In this document: positions 12,306-24,600 of the stretch, in pieces
How positions within the stretch are numbered: position 1 is the first letter of the stretch
Layout: the number at the start of each line of letters is the position of its first letter
Position numbers and translations under genes: made by a program
Notes under the pieces: model-generated
Told to the model about the DNA's origin: nothing
Database searches by the model: none
The model's input: the letters and a program-made list of their open reading frames with translations, nothing else
Assembly: GCA_963931925.1 (NCBI GenBank)
Contig: OZ007574.1
Coordinates: 37,025,438-37,089,437, forward strand
Length of the DNA: 64,000 nucleotides
DNA from: Onchidella celtica
Taxonomy: Eukaryota > Mollusca > Gastropoda > Systellommatophora > Onchidiidae
Reading direction: 5' to 3'

Positions 12306-13310
12306 TATGTTACAAGAGCTCCTCTTCGCAGATGATGCTGCAATCGTGGCCCACGATGAAACCACGCTCCAGGCTCTCATCAATAGCCTTGCCAAAGCCT
12401 GTGACAAATTCATGCTAAAGATCAGTGTCTCAAAAACTGTAGTTTTGACACAAGGCTTGAGAAACCCCAACCCAATCATGCTGAATGGCTCTCCTCTGGA
12501 GCAAGTGGGAAAATTCTGCTACCTAGGCTCAACCATCAGTGGTAGCACAGACATAACAACTGAAATAAATGCCAGAATAGGAAAGGCGGCCACAGCTTTT
12601 GGCAAACTCTCAAAAAGGGTGTGGAACAATAGCAAGCTGACCATCAAAACAAAGGTACTCGTGTACCAAACTTGCGTCCTAAGCACCCTGCTGTATGGCT
12701 CAGAGACATGGACCACCTACTCCAAACATGAAAGATCCCTCAACTCCTTCCACCTGCGCTGCCTACGCAAAATTCTCAAGATCAAGTGGCAAGACAGGAT
12801 CTCAAATATCGAAGTTCTGAGCCGAGCCAACATTCCATCAACTCAGGCTCTCCTAGGCAAAAAAATACTGCGGTGGCTTGGACATCTCCACCGTATGGAA
12901 AATGATCGCATCCCCAGACAAATTCTCTACGGGGAACTTGCTACTGGCAACCGACCCAGAGGTAGGCCACATCTGCGATTCAAAGACACTTGCAAGGTCA
13001 CGATGAAAGCATTCAACATCGACCCCAATGAATGGGAGAACCTTGCAAATGATCGAAGCAGATGGAGACAAAAATTGCGCAGTGGCACGCTCGCAATAGA
13101 CTTCAAGGCAAAAGAAACATACCTGACAAAACGACAGAGGCGGAATGAAAACACTCGCCAAAGTGAACCCAAAAGACTGACCTGCAATCACTGCCATCGC
13201 ACTCTCGGGTCAAACATTGGTAGAATAAGCCACGAGAGAAGCTGTCAGTCAAAGTGAAAGTGAATATTCTAGCTGCTAAGACCGTCTGTAAAGACGCTAA
13301 AGGCCATATA
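12306..13310 (+). mobile_element. 5'-truncated LINE copy with 14-bp target duplication
   Basis: The last kilobase of the same LINE family as 52686-56623. TACATTACAACAGT flanks it exactly at 12292-12305 and 13311-13324, a clean 14-bp target-site duplication. The copy ends at the same CCATATATA as the long one. The 5' end is an abrupt truncation within the RT domain, just before the FADD motif, which is typical of target-primed reverse transcription. The copies differ at about 1% of positions, so insertion was recent. Confidence 0.92.
12307..13257 (+). pseudogene. Truncated LINE reverse transcriptase (C-terminal 316 residues)
   Basis: The frame is unbroken from the truncation to the natural stop and carries the FADD catalytic motif (residues 8-11), the RT thumb and linker region, and the terminal CCHC zinc finger. 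It differs from the matching part of the 1043-residue protein at 53437-56568 at only six residues. It lacks the endonuclease and most of the RT fingers and palm, so it cannot act alone. The ATG is an internal methionine, not a real start. Confidence 0.9.
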
Positions 13311-13478
13311 TACATTACAACAGTACAATGAAACACAAAGGAGACGCAAAGTTATAACAGGATTTCGGTCGAACAGATCTTCGTCAGGCAAACAATTGAA
13401 ACCAGTATGAAAAAAAAAAAAAATAGTAATCAAAGGCATTGTGACACGGACATATTAAAACACGAGCGGTCTGCGGGT

Positions 13479-13583
13479 ATTGTGACTGGTGAAGCGCTTG
13501 CTTTTCCTGGCTTCATCCATGTGCACCATCGGCAGCAACAGGAGCTTCCTTTAAAAGCACATGTCTGGAGGTGCTAACATGTA
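13479..13583 (+). repeat. Arm of a second, shorter inverted repeat
   Basis: Contains GTGAAGCGCTTGC, CATGTGCACCATCGGCAGCA and GGAGGTGCTAACATG. It is an imperfect reverse complement of 13818-13905, making a nested inverted pair beside the 13569-13729 arm. Confidence 0.6.
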
Positions 13584-13729
13584 ATACAGGGTTAACAGAA
13601 GATCAATTTATCATGCTCCCAGTCACACACATTAACAAACCCTTAACCTGCTCTCATCCTCAGACCTCTGAGACCAAAAAGGGGCAAGTTTCAGTGAAAA
13701 CGGTCCCAAACAATTCAATTTTGAACTTG
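13569..13729 (-). repeat. Right arm of the 160-bp inverted repeat
   Basis: Reverse complement of 12061-12227. It carries the same CTCAGAGGTC and TGACTGGGAGCATGATAAAT landmarks in the opposite orientation. Confidence 0.75.
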
Positions 13730-13817
13730 AAGCGTTCTCTATGTTCTCTCCCTTACGTACAGTGGAGTAGTATGGGTTGCCAGCGCCCAGGGAAAGGCAG
13801 AGAAAGCGCGAGAACAT

Positions 13818-13905
13818 TAGCACCTCCAGACAAGCGCCTGTTGCTGCCGAGGATGCACATGGGTAAAGACCGAGCAAGCGAACGCTTCACCAGACACAGC
13901 TAGCA
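13818..13905 (-). repeat. Partner arm of the shorter inverted repeat
   Basis: Reverse complement of much of 13479-13583, sharing AGCACCTCCAGACA and TGCTGCCGA landmarks. Confidence 0.6.
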
Positions 13906-14293
13906 CTCTCTCGTGCTTTAACATGGTGTCTTCTTCAGAGAAAGAATATTTCTTGTTGGATAGGTTTTACCAAAACTTTAATGCTTGAAACAAGGAGGAG
14001 AGTCGGTGTTTATGACGTAAATGAAGAAAGAATTAAGAGATGCTGGTGAATACCATCATTATTTTAGTCGCTTGAAACACCATCCTGACCGATTTTATTC
14101 TCACATCAGGATGGGTATTTTTCAGCTATATACTAAGTAAAGTGAAACCCAGGCTGACCAAGACATGATGTAACTGGCGCATACCTATCCTGCCAGAAGT
14201 TTGAGAAGTACTTAAGTAACTACACACTATAGAGCAAGTCACTTCAACGCCTGAAACAGAATTTACTTCCAAATCCAATACTTCAAAACAGGC
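13906..14293. other. Non-coding spacer
   Basis: No gene or recognised repeat. Confidence 0.4.
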
Positions 14294-14587
14294 TTGATTT
14301 TACAAGCGGCGCTCTACGCAGGAGGTTTTATGGTCCGAGCGTTCTCTATGTGCGTCAAAAGGGTTTGGGGTGAATACTTCACGAAACTTTCTTTCTACAA
14401 AGGAAGAGGCAGACCATGCAAAAGATGGATTGGAGGAGTCAAAGGAACCCTGAGAAACAACAACATCGCAGTTGAAAGAGCGGCAGAGTTGGCCTACCAT
14501 AAAAAAACTGCATCTCCCCTCGACGCTCAACGGCAACAGAGGATGAACAATCACACTCAATCACAATCACTTCACGACACTACATAG
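14294..14587 (+). pseudogene. LINE reverse-transcriptase C-terminal fragment
   Basis: The 97-residue frame contains GRGRPCKRWIGGVKGTLRNN followed by a segment with spaced alanines and AYHKK. This is the arrangement of the post-RT tail of many LINE proteins (a GRP-K-RW motif, then a short helix). The upstream RT is missing and the first 40 residues do not look like RT, so this is a remnant, of a family distinct from the RTE-like LINE here. Confidence 0.55.
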
Positions 14588-14655
14588 CGCTTGTCTTGAG
14601 GTGCTAGCTTTCTCGCGCTAGAAACTTGAAGCCTTCTCTATGTTCTCTCCCCAAG
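14586..14655 (+). repeat. Copy of the GCGCTTGTCTTGAGGTGCTAG dispersed motif
   Basis: Related to 13569-13755 and to 16100-16290, sharing GCGCTTGTCTTGAGGT, CTAGCTTTCTCGC and TTCTCTATGTTCTCTCCC. Several rearranged copies scatter through 13.5-16.3 kb. Confidence 0.55.
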
Positions 14656-15063
14656 GCAGATATTGCTCCCTCTGTCTTGTGGACTGTTGGTACTCTCTGA
14701 GTCCCTTCCACCACTCCAATAATAAATGAACCTCTTATCCCAAACCCTACCGTCCCCTTTCAACAGATATTTTAAGAAAAAAGCAATTTTTAAAAAATGC
14801 ATGTAATCCTAGGATACTCAAACTGATTTAAAATGGCCTGGTTTTAATTTCTGCAAACTTATTGAAATCTTTCATTGAAATCTCTCTCAATTGACAGTTG
14901 GTGACAAAGCAATACGGCAATAGACACTAGGGACAAACACACACCAACGTGGCGACTGACGGGACTGAACGCTGATGACACACTTCACAAAATAGACGAA
15001 AAGACGGACAACTATACCACAGTGTTGACAGCTGCCTAAGATCATTATTATTGACAAACATTA
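14656..15063. other. Non-coding spacer
   Basis: Nothing recognised. It may be degraded upstream sequence of the LINE remnant that follows. Confidence 0.35.
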
Positions 15064-15666
15064 CCAGGATATGACAAAAGTATACACAAACGGATCGCGG
15101 ACAGGGGGGGGGGGAACTTTAGGTATATGGATTTACAGCAAAGACATGAACACTCAACTACAGCAACGCATCACAGACAACGCGTGCATACTAACAGCTG
15201 AGCTACATGCACGACACAAAACACTACAAGAGTCGACCACCGCCAGGTAGGGGAGAGGGCGGTGGCGATCCTCACAGACTCAGTCTCGGCCGTTCAAACA
15301 CTTAAGGCAGACAACCCAAGACACAAGAGGTATCACACATAGGATTCTGACCCTAACGGACAGACTTGCACTAAAGAAAATCAAAATACACATCGTTTGC
15401 ATCCCATCACACGTAGGAATAAAGGGCAATGAGGAAGCAGATAGGCTCGCGGAAGAAGCAACAACTCTTACAGACTTATATAACGTTAGATTAGATCGAT
15501 CAGAATTATATAGTATTATAGAGAAAGTAGTACATGTAGAAGAAAGGTGGAAAAAAGAGCGAGAGGAACACATGCAGGGAAAGGATAACAACATGCGACA
15601 CACCTACACGACATGGAACACATTCAAGTTTAATTTCAGTAAAAGCAGCATGAGCAAAACTATTTA
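15064..15666 (+). pseudogene. RNase H domain remnant of a LINE
   Basis: With at least three frame changes, the plus strand encodes the pieces of a retroelement RNase H in order: KVYTNGS (normally YTDGS), LTAELHA, VAILTDSVSAV and IPSHVGIKGNEEADRLAEEA. These carry the usual acidic catalytic positions, except that the first Asp is Asn here. A G-homopolymer at about 15106-15114 causes one frameshift. RNase H after RT is typical of I/Nimb/ingi-type LINEs. This is a dead fragment and not the same family as the LINE at 53.4 kb. Confidence 0.75.
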
Positions 15667-16099
15667 AACAGAATTAGAATAGAAGAGAATTAGAATAGAA
15701 GAGAAAGGATTAAGGGATATTTCATGTGCGTATATTGTGACACATCCTAAACAACTGTACACATAATTTAAACAAAAGGAAGTGTATATCCGTACAATAG
15801 TTGTATGGATATGGACAGTGCATATCCGTACAACATGTTTACCAAAAAGCGCGACTGGTGAAGGTTTGCTGAAACAAAACTTGGTATGATGTTCACAAAT
15901 TTAAAGTGACAACACATGGAATAGTCAGATGGACCTGCGGACGTGAGAGTCTGAGTTTGTATCAATGACACACCCTAGCCGCTTTAAACGCGAGGAAGAA
16001 TTAACAAACAGTTCTTTACGCTTTACAAGCGTCGCGACAGACAGCAAGCGGTAAAGAACAAGCTTTGTCTCTGAATGGTAGCAAAGAAATATGAGAAAC
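15667..16099. other. Non-coding spacer
   Basis: Nothing beyond a short direct repeat of GTGTATATCCGTACAA-like sequence near 15781-15830. Confidence 0.4.
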
Positions 16100-16290
16100 A
16101 TTACAAGCGCTTGTCTACATGGGCTCGCTTTCTCAAGCGTTGAGCGTTCTCTCTGTAAGCACCCTTACGATACGTGCGTTTTCTATGTGTGTCGAACGGG
16201 TTTGAGTGGAATATTTCACGAAGCTGTATTTAAGCGCTTGTCTTGAGGTACTAGCTTTCTCGCACTTGAAGCGTTCTCGATGCTTTCTCC
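16100..16290 (+). repeat. Two further copies of the GCGCTTGTC / GCGTTCTCT dispersed motif
   Basis: At about 16106-16160 and 16215-16290 the motif block seen at 14586-14655 recurs with changes. The stretch between them resembles 14334-14400 (TCTATGTGYGTC, then AGTGGAATATTTCACGAAG-like). Confidence 0.5.
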
Positions 16291-17629
16291 CTAAAGACAG
16301 TTGTGAGTCTACTCTTGTATAAATCAAGAGCACAGGGCAGATCCTATTCAGCTACAATGAGTAATAACTCAAAATCTACACTTTCTGCCATCTTTTTATA
16401 CAACCAATTTTGCGATCAACAACATGTGTTTCGACACGTTGCGTTCTGACAAGTCAATAACTAAAGCCCGACGTTTCACAATTGAAATATCAAATTTTTT
16501 ATTTTCTACAGCAAAAAGAAATCCCCAAACAGAGACCACATAAAAAAAATACATCCCACCCTCTCGTGAACTTTGCAAAGCTCATCAGTTTATTGTTGCT
16601 ATTGTTGTTGTGCATTGAATTCTGTTTGTAGAAATAAGTGAATCAAGAAAAAAAAAAAAAAGTGGCACGGGGACTCCAACACACACTACCCTACCTAGCA
16701 CAGATGTGCCGTGTGACTATGTGGTTGCGAGAGCACTTTTCCCATGACATGGACGACCCTAAGTCTAATACACTAAAGTACCAGTTGCCCCTTAAGATCT
16801 AAGGAAGTAGGTTCTAATCCGTATGTTTTGTCCGGCCTATCCCCGACCAAACTCCACCCCAACTCTCAGTCCCTCAGTAGCGCCTTAAGGGAGGAAATCT
16901 CGCCAGACCCTAAGCTTTACAGACTAGTTGGGCATGACTAGCCGTGCGAGTACCTTGGTCGACCGCCGACCTCGTCGCTACATGGAAGCAGGAGCCAGTG
17001 ACCACCCAGGTTTCCCCAAAGTGGCTGTTCTGTACTATAAATAAATTTGGGTTTTTCTTATATGACACAGAATCCACGCATTGTCTGCCATTATGGGTTT
17101 GACCTCAATATGCATAAACTTCCATATTAAATCCATTTCTTTACAAACCTTACTTAAAATACATGGTTTTCACTCAAACACGTTCGATTAACACCATAAG
17201 CCAATGACACAAGCCTTCTATTGGAAATAGAGCAATAAATATTCTTTTTGCAAAAATTGTAAACTGCACAGTGATTACCTTCCTTTGCCCTTGACATCTT
17301 TTTGACTTTTATCTAAAAAATCGGAAGCAGAATAGGGAATCGATACCAGTTTATATACTCATTCAAGTGGATTTCACAACAGATTGAATACTTTCTCTTA
17401 CTTTCTCGAACATGTGAAACTTTTCACTTGCATTTACATTTGGGTTTTTCATCCTCTGATTTACAATTTTGAATAAAAATAAATAGGTCAAACAAAACAT
17501 TAAAATGATTTCATAATAGTTTCATGTCTGACATTATAAGAAAGTCCCTATTTAGGATTCCAAATTCGATACCAAATAGACACAACAATTACCAAAGAGA
17601 TGACTTCACCAGCCTTACCATTAAAACTG
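16291..17629. other. Non-coding DNA
   Basis: No gene, RNA or clear repeat recognised. The segment 16660-17040 is more GC-rich than its surroundings and may be an unknown repeat. Confidence 0.4.
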
Positions 17630-17840
17630 CCATAACTTCTAAATTATGATATTCACCGTCGGTGTCATGGCCAAACCGCCTATCTCATGGAAACAAACTT
17701 ATACAGTAGAAGGGAAATACGTGTTGGACTTGCAATACCTCACTATCTTTAGCACTAAAAATCCTATAACCTCTAAATTATATAGTGTCGATGTCATGGT
17801 AAAACCACATATCTCATGGAAACAAAGTTTTACAAAAGAC
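17630..17840 (+). repeat. Imperfect tandem duplication, period about 134 bp
   Basis: The block around 17630-17700 (CATAACTTCTAAATTATGAT, then CATGG, then ATCTCATGGAAACAAA) recurs at 17764-17835 with scattered changes. It directly precedes the minisatellite. Confidence 0.6.
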
Positions 17841-20554
17841 TTCTCAGATTTGTCTGACTTGTACAACGGACTTGTTGACCTTTGCGGTGTTGTCAGGCTT
17901 GCCCGGCAAACTTGTTGGACTTACTGAACATATGTGACAGACTTTTTTGAACTTGTCGGACTTGTGTTACAGACTTGGCGAGTTTGTTGGATCTCCGCCT
18001 CAGTCTTGTTGGATTTGTGCAGCTGATTTGTTGTGTTTGTCAGATTTGTCAGACCTGTCGAATCTAAGCGGCAGACTTTTGACGGATTTGTTGAACCTAA
18101 GTGGTAGACTTGTCGGACTTGTTGAACCTGTACAGCGCACTTGTTGAACATGTCGGGATTGCTAAAAATATCAGATGTATTAGACTTTTTGTTGGACTTG
18201 TCAGACTTGTGTCCTGGGGTTGTTGGGCTTGTGTGGCAGACTTATCTGGCTTGTTAGGTAAACTTGTCATACTTTTTGAACCTGTGTGGCAGACTTCTGG
18301 GACTTGTCGGACTTCTGCGGCAAACTTGTCAGACTTGTTTGGCGGACTAGTCAGCCTCATCAGTCTTGTGCCCTTGGCTGGTCATACTTCTGCTGCAGAC
18401 CCGTTGGATTTGTGCTGCTGATTTGACGGACTTATCGGATGTCTGCGGTGGACTTTTCAGATATGTCGGAATTGGCGGACTTGTTTGGCAAACTTTATTT
18501 GGATGGTGTGGTGGATTTGTCAGATTTGTCATAATTATGCAGCCGGCATGTCAGACCTGTCAAATTTGTGGGTATTGTGCAGTGGACTTGTCAGACTTGT
18601 GCGAATGTCTTGTTGGATTTGTTGTACTTGTCGGATTTGACGAACTTATTTGGCAGACATATTGTCTTGTGCAGTGGACTTGTCGAATCTGGATGGCAGA
18701 TTTGTCAGATTTGTGTGGATGACTTGTCAGATTTGTTGAACCTGTCCGGCTGCATCGAATTTGTGTGTCGAACTTGTTATACTTGTCATTATGCGTCCTG
18801 GACTTATCAGACTTTTTTGGCCAACTTGTTGTAGTTGTACGTCAGACTTGTCAGACTTTTTCAACCAACATGTTAGACTTGTACATCAGACTTCTCTGGG
18901 TCTTTCAGTCAGCCTGTTGGACTTGTAAATCGGACTTGTCAGACTTTTTCGGCTAACTTGTTGACTAGAATTGTCAGACATTTTTGGCCAACTTGTCAGA
19001 TTTGTGCGTCAGATTTGTCGTAATTTTTCGGCTAACTTGTCGGGCTTGGACGTTAGACTTGTTGGATTTTTCGGCCAACTTGCTTTATTTGTGCAACAGA
19101 TTTGTCGTAATTTTCAGCCAACTCGTAGGACTTGTGCATCAGACTTATCAGATTTTTCGGCCAACTTGTCAAACTTGCACATCAGTCTTGTAAGATTTTT
19201 TGGCCATCTCATCAAGCTAGCACATCAGACTTGTCGAAACTTTTCGGCCAACTTGTTGGACTTGCTTATCTTTCTTGTCAGAATTTTTCGAAAAACTTGT
19301 TGGACTTGTGCGTCAGACTTATTGGATTTTTGGGACAGCCCGTCAGACTTGTCGTAATTTTTCGGCAAACTTGTTGGACTTGCAGGTTGGACTTGTTGGA
19401 TTTTTTCTTCAACTTGTTAGATTTGTGTGACAGACTTTTCGGGATTTTTTTGTCCCAACTGTCGGACTTGTGGAAAAATTTTCCAGCCAACTTGTCAGAC
19501 TTCTCAAAACTTTTCGACCAATCTGTTGGACTTGTCAAGATTTTTTGACCAACTTGTTGACTTCTGCGTTCGACGTATCGGATTTTTCTGGCACACTTCT
19601 CGGACTTGTGCATCAGTCTTGTCAGATATTTAGGGGAACTCGTCGGACTTGTGCGTCATACTTGTTGTAACTTTTCGGCCAACTTGTTGGGTTGCACATT
19701 GGATTTGTTGGATTTTTTGGCCAACTCGTTGGATTTGTGCATCAGACGTTTTGGAATTTTTTGGAAAACTTGTGACTTGTGCGTCAGATTTGTGAAAAAG
19801 TTTTTGGCGAATTTGTTGGACTTGCACCTCGGATTTGTCAAATTTTTTCGGCCCACTTGTTTTGTTTATGCAACAGATTTGTCATAATCTTTCGGTCAAC
19901 TTGTTGGACTTGTAACTTGGACTTGTTAGGTTTTTCAGCCAACTTGTGGGATTTGTGCTTCAGACTTATTGGATTTTTCTTCCAAATTGGTGGAATTATA
20001 TGTCAGTATTGTCAGATTTTTTGGTAAACTTATCAGACTTGTCGCAACTTATTGGCCAATTTTTTGGACTTGCACGTCGGATTTGTAAGAATTTTCTCGG
20101 CCAACTTGTCTTACTTGTGTGTCAGTCTTGTCAGATTTTGAGGGCAACTCGTCAGATTTGTATGTGAGACTTGTATAACTTTTCCGACAACTTGTTGACT
20201 CGTATTTCTTACTTCTCAAAATTTTTTGAGCAACGTGTTGGACTTGTGCGTCAGACTTGTCGGATTTTTTTGGGCCAATTTGTCGGACTTGCGTGTTATT
20301 CTTGTGAGAATTTTTGGCTAACGCGTCGGACTTGAGCTTCAGATTTGTTGTAATATTTGGGCCAACTTGTTGGATTTGTGCGTCAGAGCTTTTGCAATTT
20401 TTCGGCCAACTTGTCGGACTAGTGCATCAGGCTTGTCGTAATTTTTTGGTCAATTTGTTGTACTTCCACATTGGATTGTTAGATTTTTCGACCAACTTCT
20501 TGGATTGGTGCGTCACTCTTGTCAGATTTTTTGGCCAACTTGTCGGACTTGCAC
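17840..20554 (+). repeat. Degenerate minisatellite array, left part
   Basis: Built from monomers of about 43 bp whose consensus runs roughly GCGTCAGACTTGTCAGATTT, then TTCGGCCAACTTGTTGGACT, then TGT. From about 18960 onward the 43-bp period is clear. Before that, shorter and more divergent GACTTGTCAGACTTGT-type units dominate. Translations of this array are long but appear in several frames and on both strands, so they are not evidence of a gene. The same array resumes after the solo LTR. Confidence 0.9.
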
Positions 20555-21640
20555 TGTCACGAGCGAGTGAGCGAGGGTCAATAAGTGCGGGGAAGGGACT
20601 TGAAGCGTACATGTTGTGAGTGAAGTTGAGGCGTAGTAGAGGCAAAATCTGAATAGTCAGATCACTGCAAGTTAAGAAGTCCAAGGAGACAGACGTGAGA
20701 AAGCAGTCGGGAGATTGTGTGTTTTCCAGTGATGACTGGTAGGTTGAACTATGATTGATAATTATGGTGATTGATGTACTATGTTCTACTATGACCATGA
20801 TGTAAATAAGTTATATGTGAGGACTGTGAAAGTCATTGATTACTGTGTATAGAGATGTGCGCAATGAGCGATAGATGTAAGTTAGGATCATGGATTCGTA
20901 GCGAGTCTGAGTACTGTGTAATACGGTGGAGGTGTGTTACCGTAGAGAAGTGCAGATGTGTGGTGAGTGAAATGTGGACTATTGTGTGCATGCTTGATGG
21001 TTCGTAATGAGTGGTGAAGTGGATAGTAATTGTATGGTGTTATACAGATGTAATGTTATTTCTATAGGTGCCGGGGTCGGGCAGAGAAGCCACCCGCGGT
21101 GAGCGGACTTGTGCCGGGGTTGGGCCGAAGGCTACCCACAGGCCTGCCTGAGTGAAGCTGTCGCGCAGGACAGCGGGAGCACATGAGTCGTGACAGTCTG
21201 GCCACCGACAGGGACGTTGTTATTGAAATATTAATGTGCTATTAAGATGTTACTGTGCTATTGAGATACTAATGTGCTATTGAAATATTAATGTGCTATT
21301 AAGACATCGAGGGGAGATTGAGATACGGAGATTAGGTTGAGCAGGAGCCAATAAGAGAGGCCAGCAAGTAGTATATATATGGATGTGAGGCTGAGGCCAG
21401 AGCATAGTTAGGAAGTAACTATCGGGTTGTGGACCCGGAGAAGAATGAATGTTGGGAATACTGACCATTGAATGGTATTTGAATTGAGTTAATGTAATGT
21501 ATGTAATTGCACAGATATCTTATCTTTATATATAATAAATGTGTGAGTCTGTTTGGTTGTTCTGTTAAGTGTTATACTTGTTCGTTCGTGATTGTTGTCC
21601 TGTCATAATTATTACATCTCCCAGTCTGGGATTTGTGACA
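20555..21640 (+). mobile_element. Solo LTR of a Gypsy-type element
   Basis: Begins TGTCACGAG and ends TTTGTGACA. It is a diverged relative of the LTRs at 45482-46674 and 51265-52458, sharing for example CCAGTGATGACTGGTAGGT, ATGATGTAAATAAGT and GTGTGTTACCGTA, read in the opposite orientation. The flanks are TGCAC (20550-20554) and TGCAT (21641-21645), a slightly decayed 5-bp target duplication. There is no internal region, so it arose by LTR-LTR recombination. It splits the minisatellite. Confidence 0.9.
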
Positions 21641-24600
21641 TGCATGTCGTACTTGTCAGAATTTTTCAACCAACTTTAAATTTTTATCTTGTGCATCAGA
21701 CTTATCTGATTTTTGTTCCAAGTTGACTTTTACATCAGTCTTGTCAAATTGCTTAGCCACCTTGTTGGACTTGCATGGTGGTCTTGTCAGATTTTTCAGC
21801 CAACTAGTTGGATTTGAACGTCAGACTTCTCAAAATTTTTTGACCAACTTGTTGGAATTCTACATTAGTCTTGTCAAAATTTTTTGACGAACTTGTTGGT
21901 CTTTTAAGTCGGACTTGTTTGGCTTTTGTTTCAGACTTATCGAATTTTTTGACCAAGTTGTTGAACTTGTGCATCAGTCTTGTCAGGTTTTTTTGGTAAA
22001 CTCATTAGACTTGTGCGACAGACTTGTCGTAATTTTTCGGCCAACTTGTTCTACTTGCAGGTTGGACTTGTCGAATTTTTCTCCAACTTGATGGATTTGT
22101 GTGTCCGACTTTTCGGAATTTTTGGGTTCAAATTGTCAGACTTGTGGAAATTTTTCCAACCAACTTGTTGGACACTGTGCGTCAGACTTCTCAAAATTAT
22201 TCGACCAACCTGTTGGACCTGTGCGTTGGACTTGTCAAAATGTTTTGACCAATTTGTTGGACTAGTAAGTTGGACCTGCCAGATTTTTCAGCCAACTTCT
22301 TGGACTTCTGCTTCAGACTTGTCGGAATTTTTGGCTAGCGTCAGGCAATTTTGTCAGATTTTTGCTCAGTTTGTCTGATTTGTGCATCAGACTTGCCAAA
22401 ATTTTTCTAATAACTGGTTGGACTTCTGCGTCAGACATATCGGATTTTTTGGCCAACCTCTTGGACTTGTGCGTTAGTCTTGTCAGATTTTTAGGACAAC
22501 TCGTTGAACTTGTGCGTCAAACTTGTTGTAACTTTTCGGCCAACTTGTTGGACTTGCACATTGGATTTGTCGGATTTTTTGGCCAACTTCTTGGGTTTGT
22601 GCATCAGACTTTTTGGAGTTTTTTGGAAAACTTGTAAGACTTGTGCGTCAGATTTGTGAAACTTTTTTTTGCAAATTTGTTGGATTTGCTCGTCAGATTT
22701 TTAAGCCAATTTGTTTTGTTTGTGCAACAGATTTGTCATAATTTTTTTGGCCAACTTGTTGGACTTGTAATTCGGACTTGTTAGATTTTTCGACCAATTG
22801 TCGGATTTGTGCACCAGACTTATCGGATTTTTCGGCCATCTTTTAGGACTTGTGCGTCAGTCTTGTCAGATTTTTTGGCCAACCCGTCAAACTTGTGCGA
22901 CAGACCTGTCGTAACTTTTCGGCCAACTTGTGGGACTTGTGCGCCAGACTTGTCAGATTTTTTGTCAACTTGTCGAACTTGTGCATCAGCCCTGTTGTAA
23001 CTTTTTGGCCAACTTGTTGGACTTGCACGTCAAACTTGTCAGACTTTTTTTGGCCAGCCTGTCGAACCTGTGCCTCAGACTTGTAAGAACTTTTTAGCCA
23101 GCTTGTTGGGCTTGTATTTCAGACTTATCAGATTTTTCTACCAAGTTATCGAACATGGGCGTTAATCTTAGCAGATTTTTTCATAAACTCGTCGGACTTG
23201 TGTGTCAAGATTGTCAGACATTTTTGGCCTATTTGTTTGACTTGTGGAACAGACTTATTGGATTTTTGGGCCAAATTGTCTGACTTGTGTGTCAGACTTG
23301 TTACAATTTTTCAACCAACTTGTTGGCCTGATGCATAAGACTTATTAGATTTTTTGGCCATCTTGGCCGACTTGTGTGGCAGACTTGTCAGATTTTTTTT
23401 ATCCAACTTGTCGAACTTGTGCCACAGCCCTGTTGTAACGTTTTGGCCAACTTGTTGCACTTGCACGTCAGACTTGTCCAATTTTTTTCGGTCAAATTGT
23501 TGGACTTGCACGTAATCATTGTCAGACATTTTTGGCCAGCTTGGCCAACTTGGCCGACCTGTGCATCAAACTTATGAGATATGTTGGTAAACTCGTTGGA
23601 CTTGTGGATCAGACTTGTCATAACTTTTCAGCCAACTTGTTGGACTTGTACTTCTTACTTCTCAGAATTTTTCGAGCAACCCGTTGGATTTGTGCATCAG
23701 ATGTACCGGATTGTTTGGCCAACTTGTCGGTCTTGTGTTTTATTCTTGTCAGATTTTTGGGCCAACTCATCGGACTTGTGCGTCAGACTTCTCGTAATTT
23801 TTCGGCCAACTTGTTGGACTTGTCAGATTTTTCGACCAACCTGTTGGTTTTGTGCATCAGAGTTTGCGGAATTTTTCGACCAACTTGTCGGACTTGTGCA
23901 TCAGACTTAACAGCTTTTTCAGCCAACTCGACGGACTTGTATGTCAGACTTGTCAGACTTTTTCGGCCGACTTGTTGGACTTCTTGTATCAGACTGGCCG
24001 GAATTTGTTTTGGGAACTTCTCTAATTTGTGCGTCCCACTTTTCAAAATATTATTTGTGCCACCTTTTCCGACTTGTGCGTGAGATTTTTCAAAATTTTT
24101 CTGCCAAGTTGTTAAACTTCTGCACTTACTTACTTGTACATCAGAATTGTCAGACTTTTTCAGCCAACTTGTCAGATTGCTCAAAATTATTTGGTCGACT
24201 TGTTACCCTTGCACATCAGACTTGTCGGATTTTTCGGTCGACTTGTTACCCTTGCACATCAGACTTGTCGGATTTTTCGGTCAACTTATTTTATTGGTGC
24301 AACAGATTTGACGCAATTTTTCAGCCAACTTCTTGGGCTTCTGAGTCAGACTTATCGGATTTTTCAGCCAACTCTTCTTACTAATTAACTTGTGCATCAG
24401 ACTTGTTGTAACTTTCAGCCAACTTGTCGGACGTCAGAATTTTTCGAAAAATTTGTTGGACTAGTGAGAATTTTTCAGTCAACTTGTTGTACTTCGGCGT
24501 TAGACTTATCGGATTTTCGGCCAACATGTCAGGCTTGTGCGTCAGTTTTGTCAGATTTTTTTTACTAACTCGTCAGACTTGTCATAGTTTTTCCGCCAAC

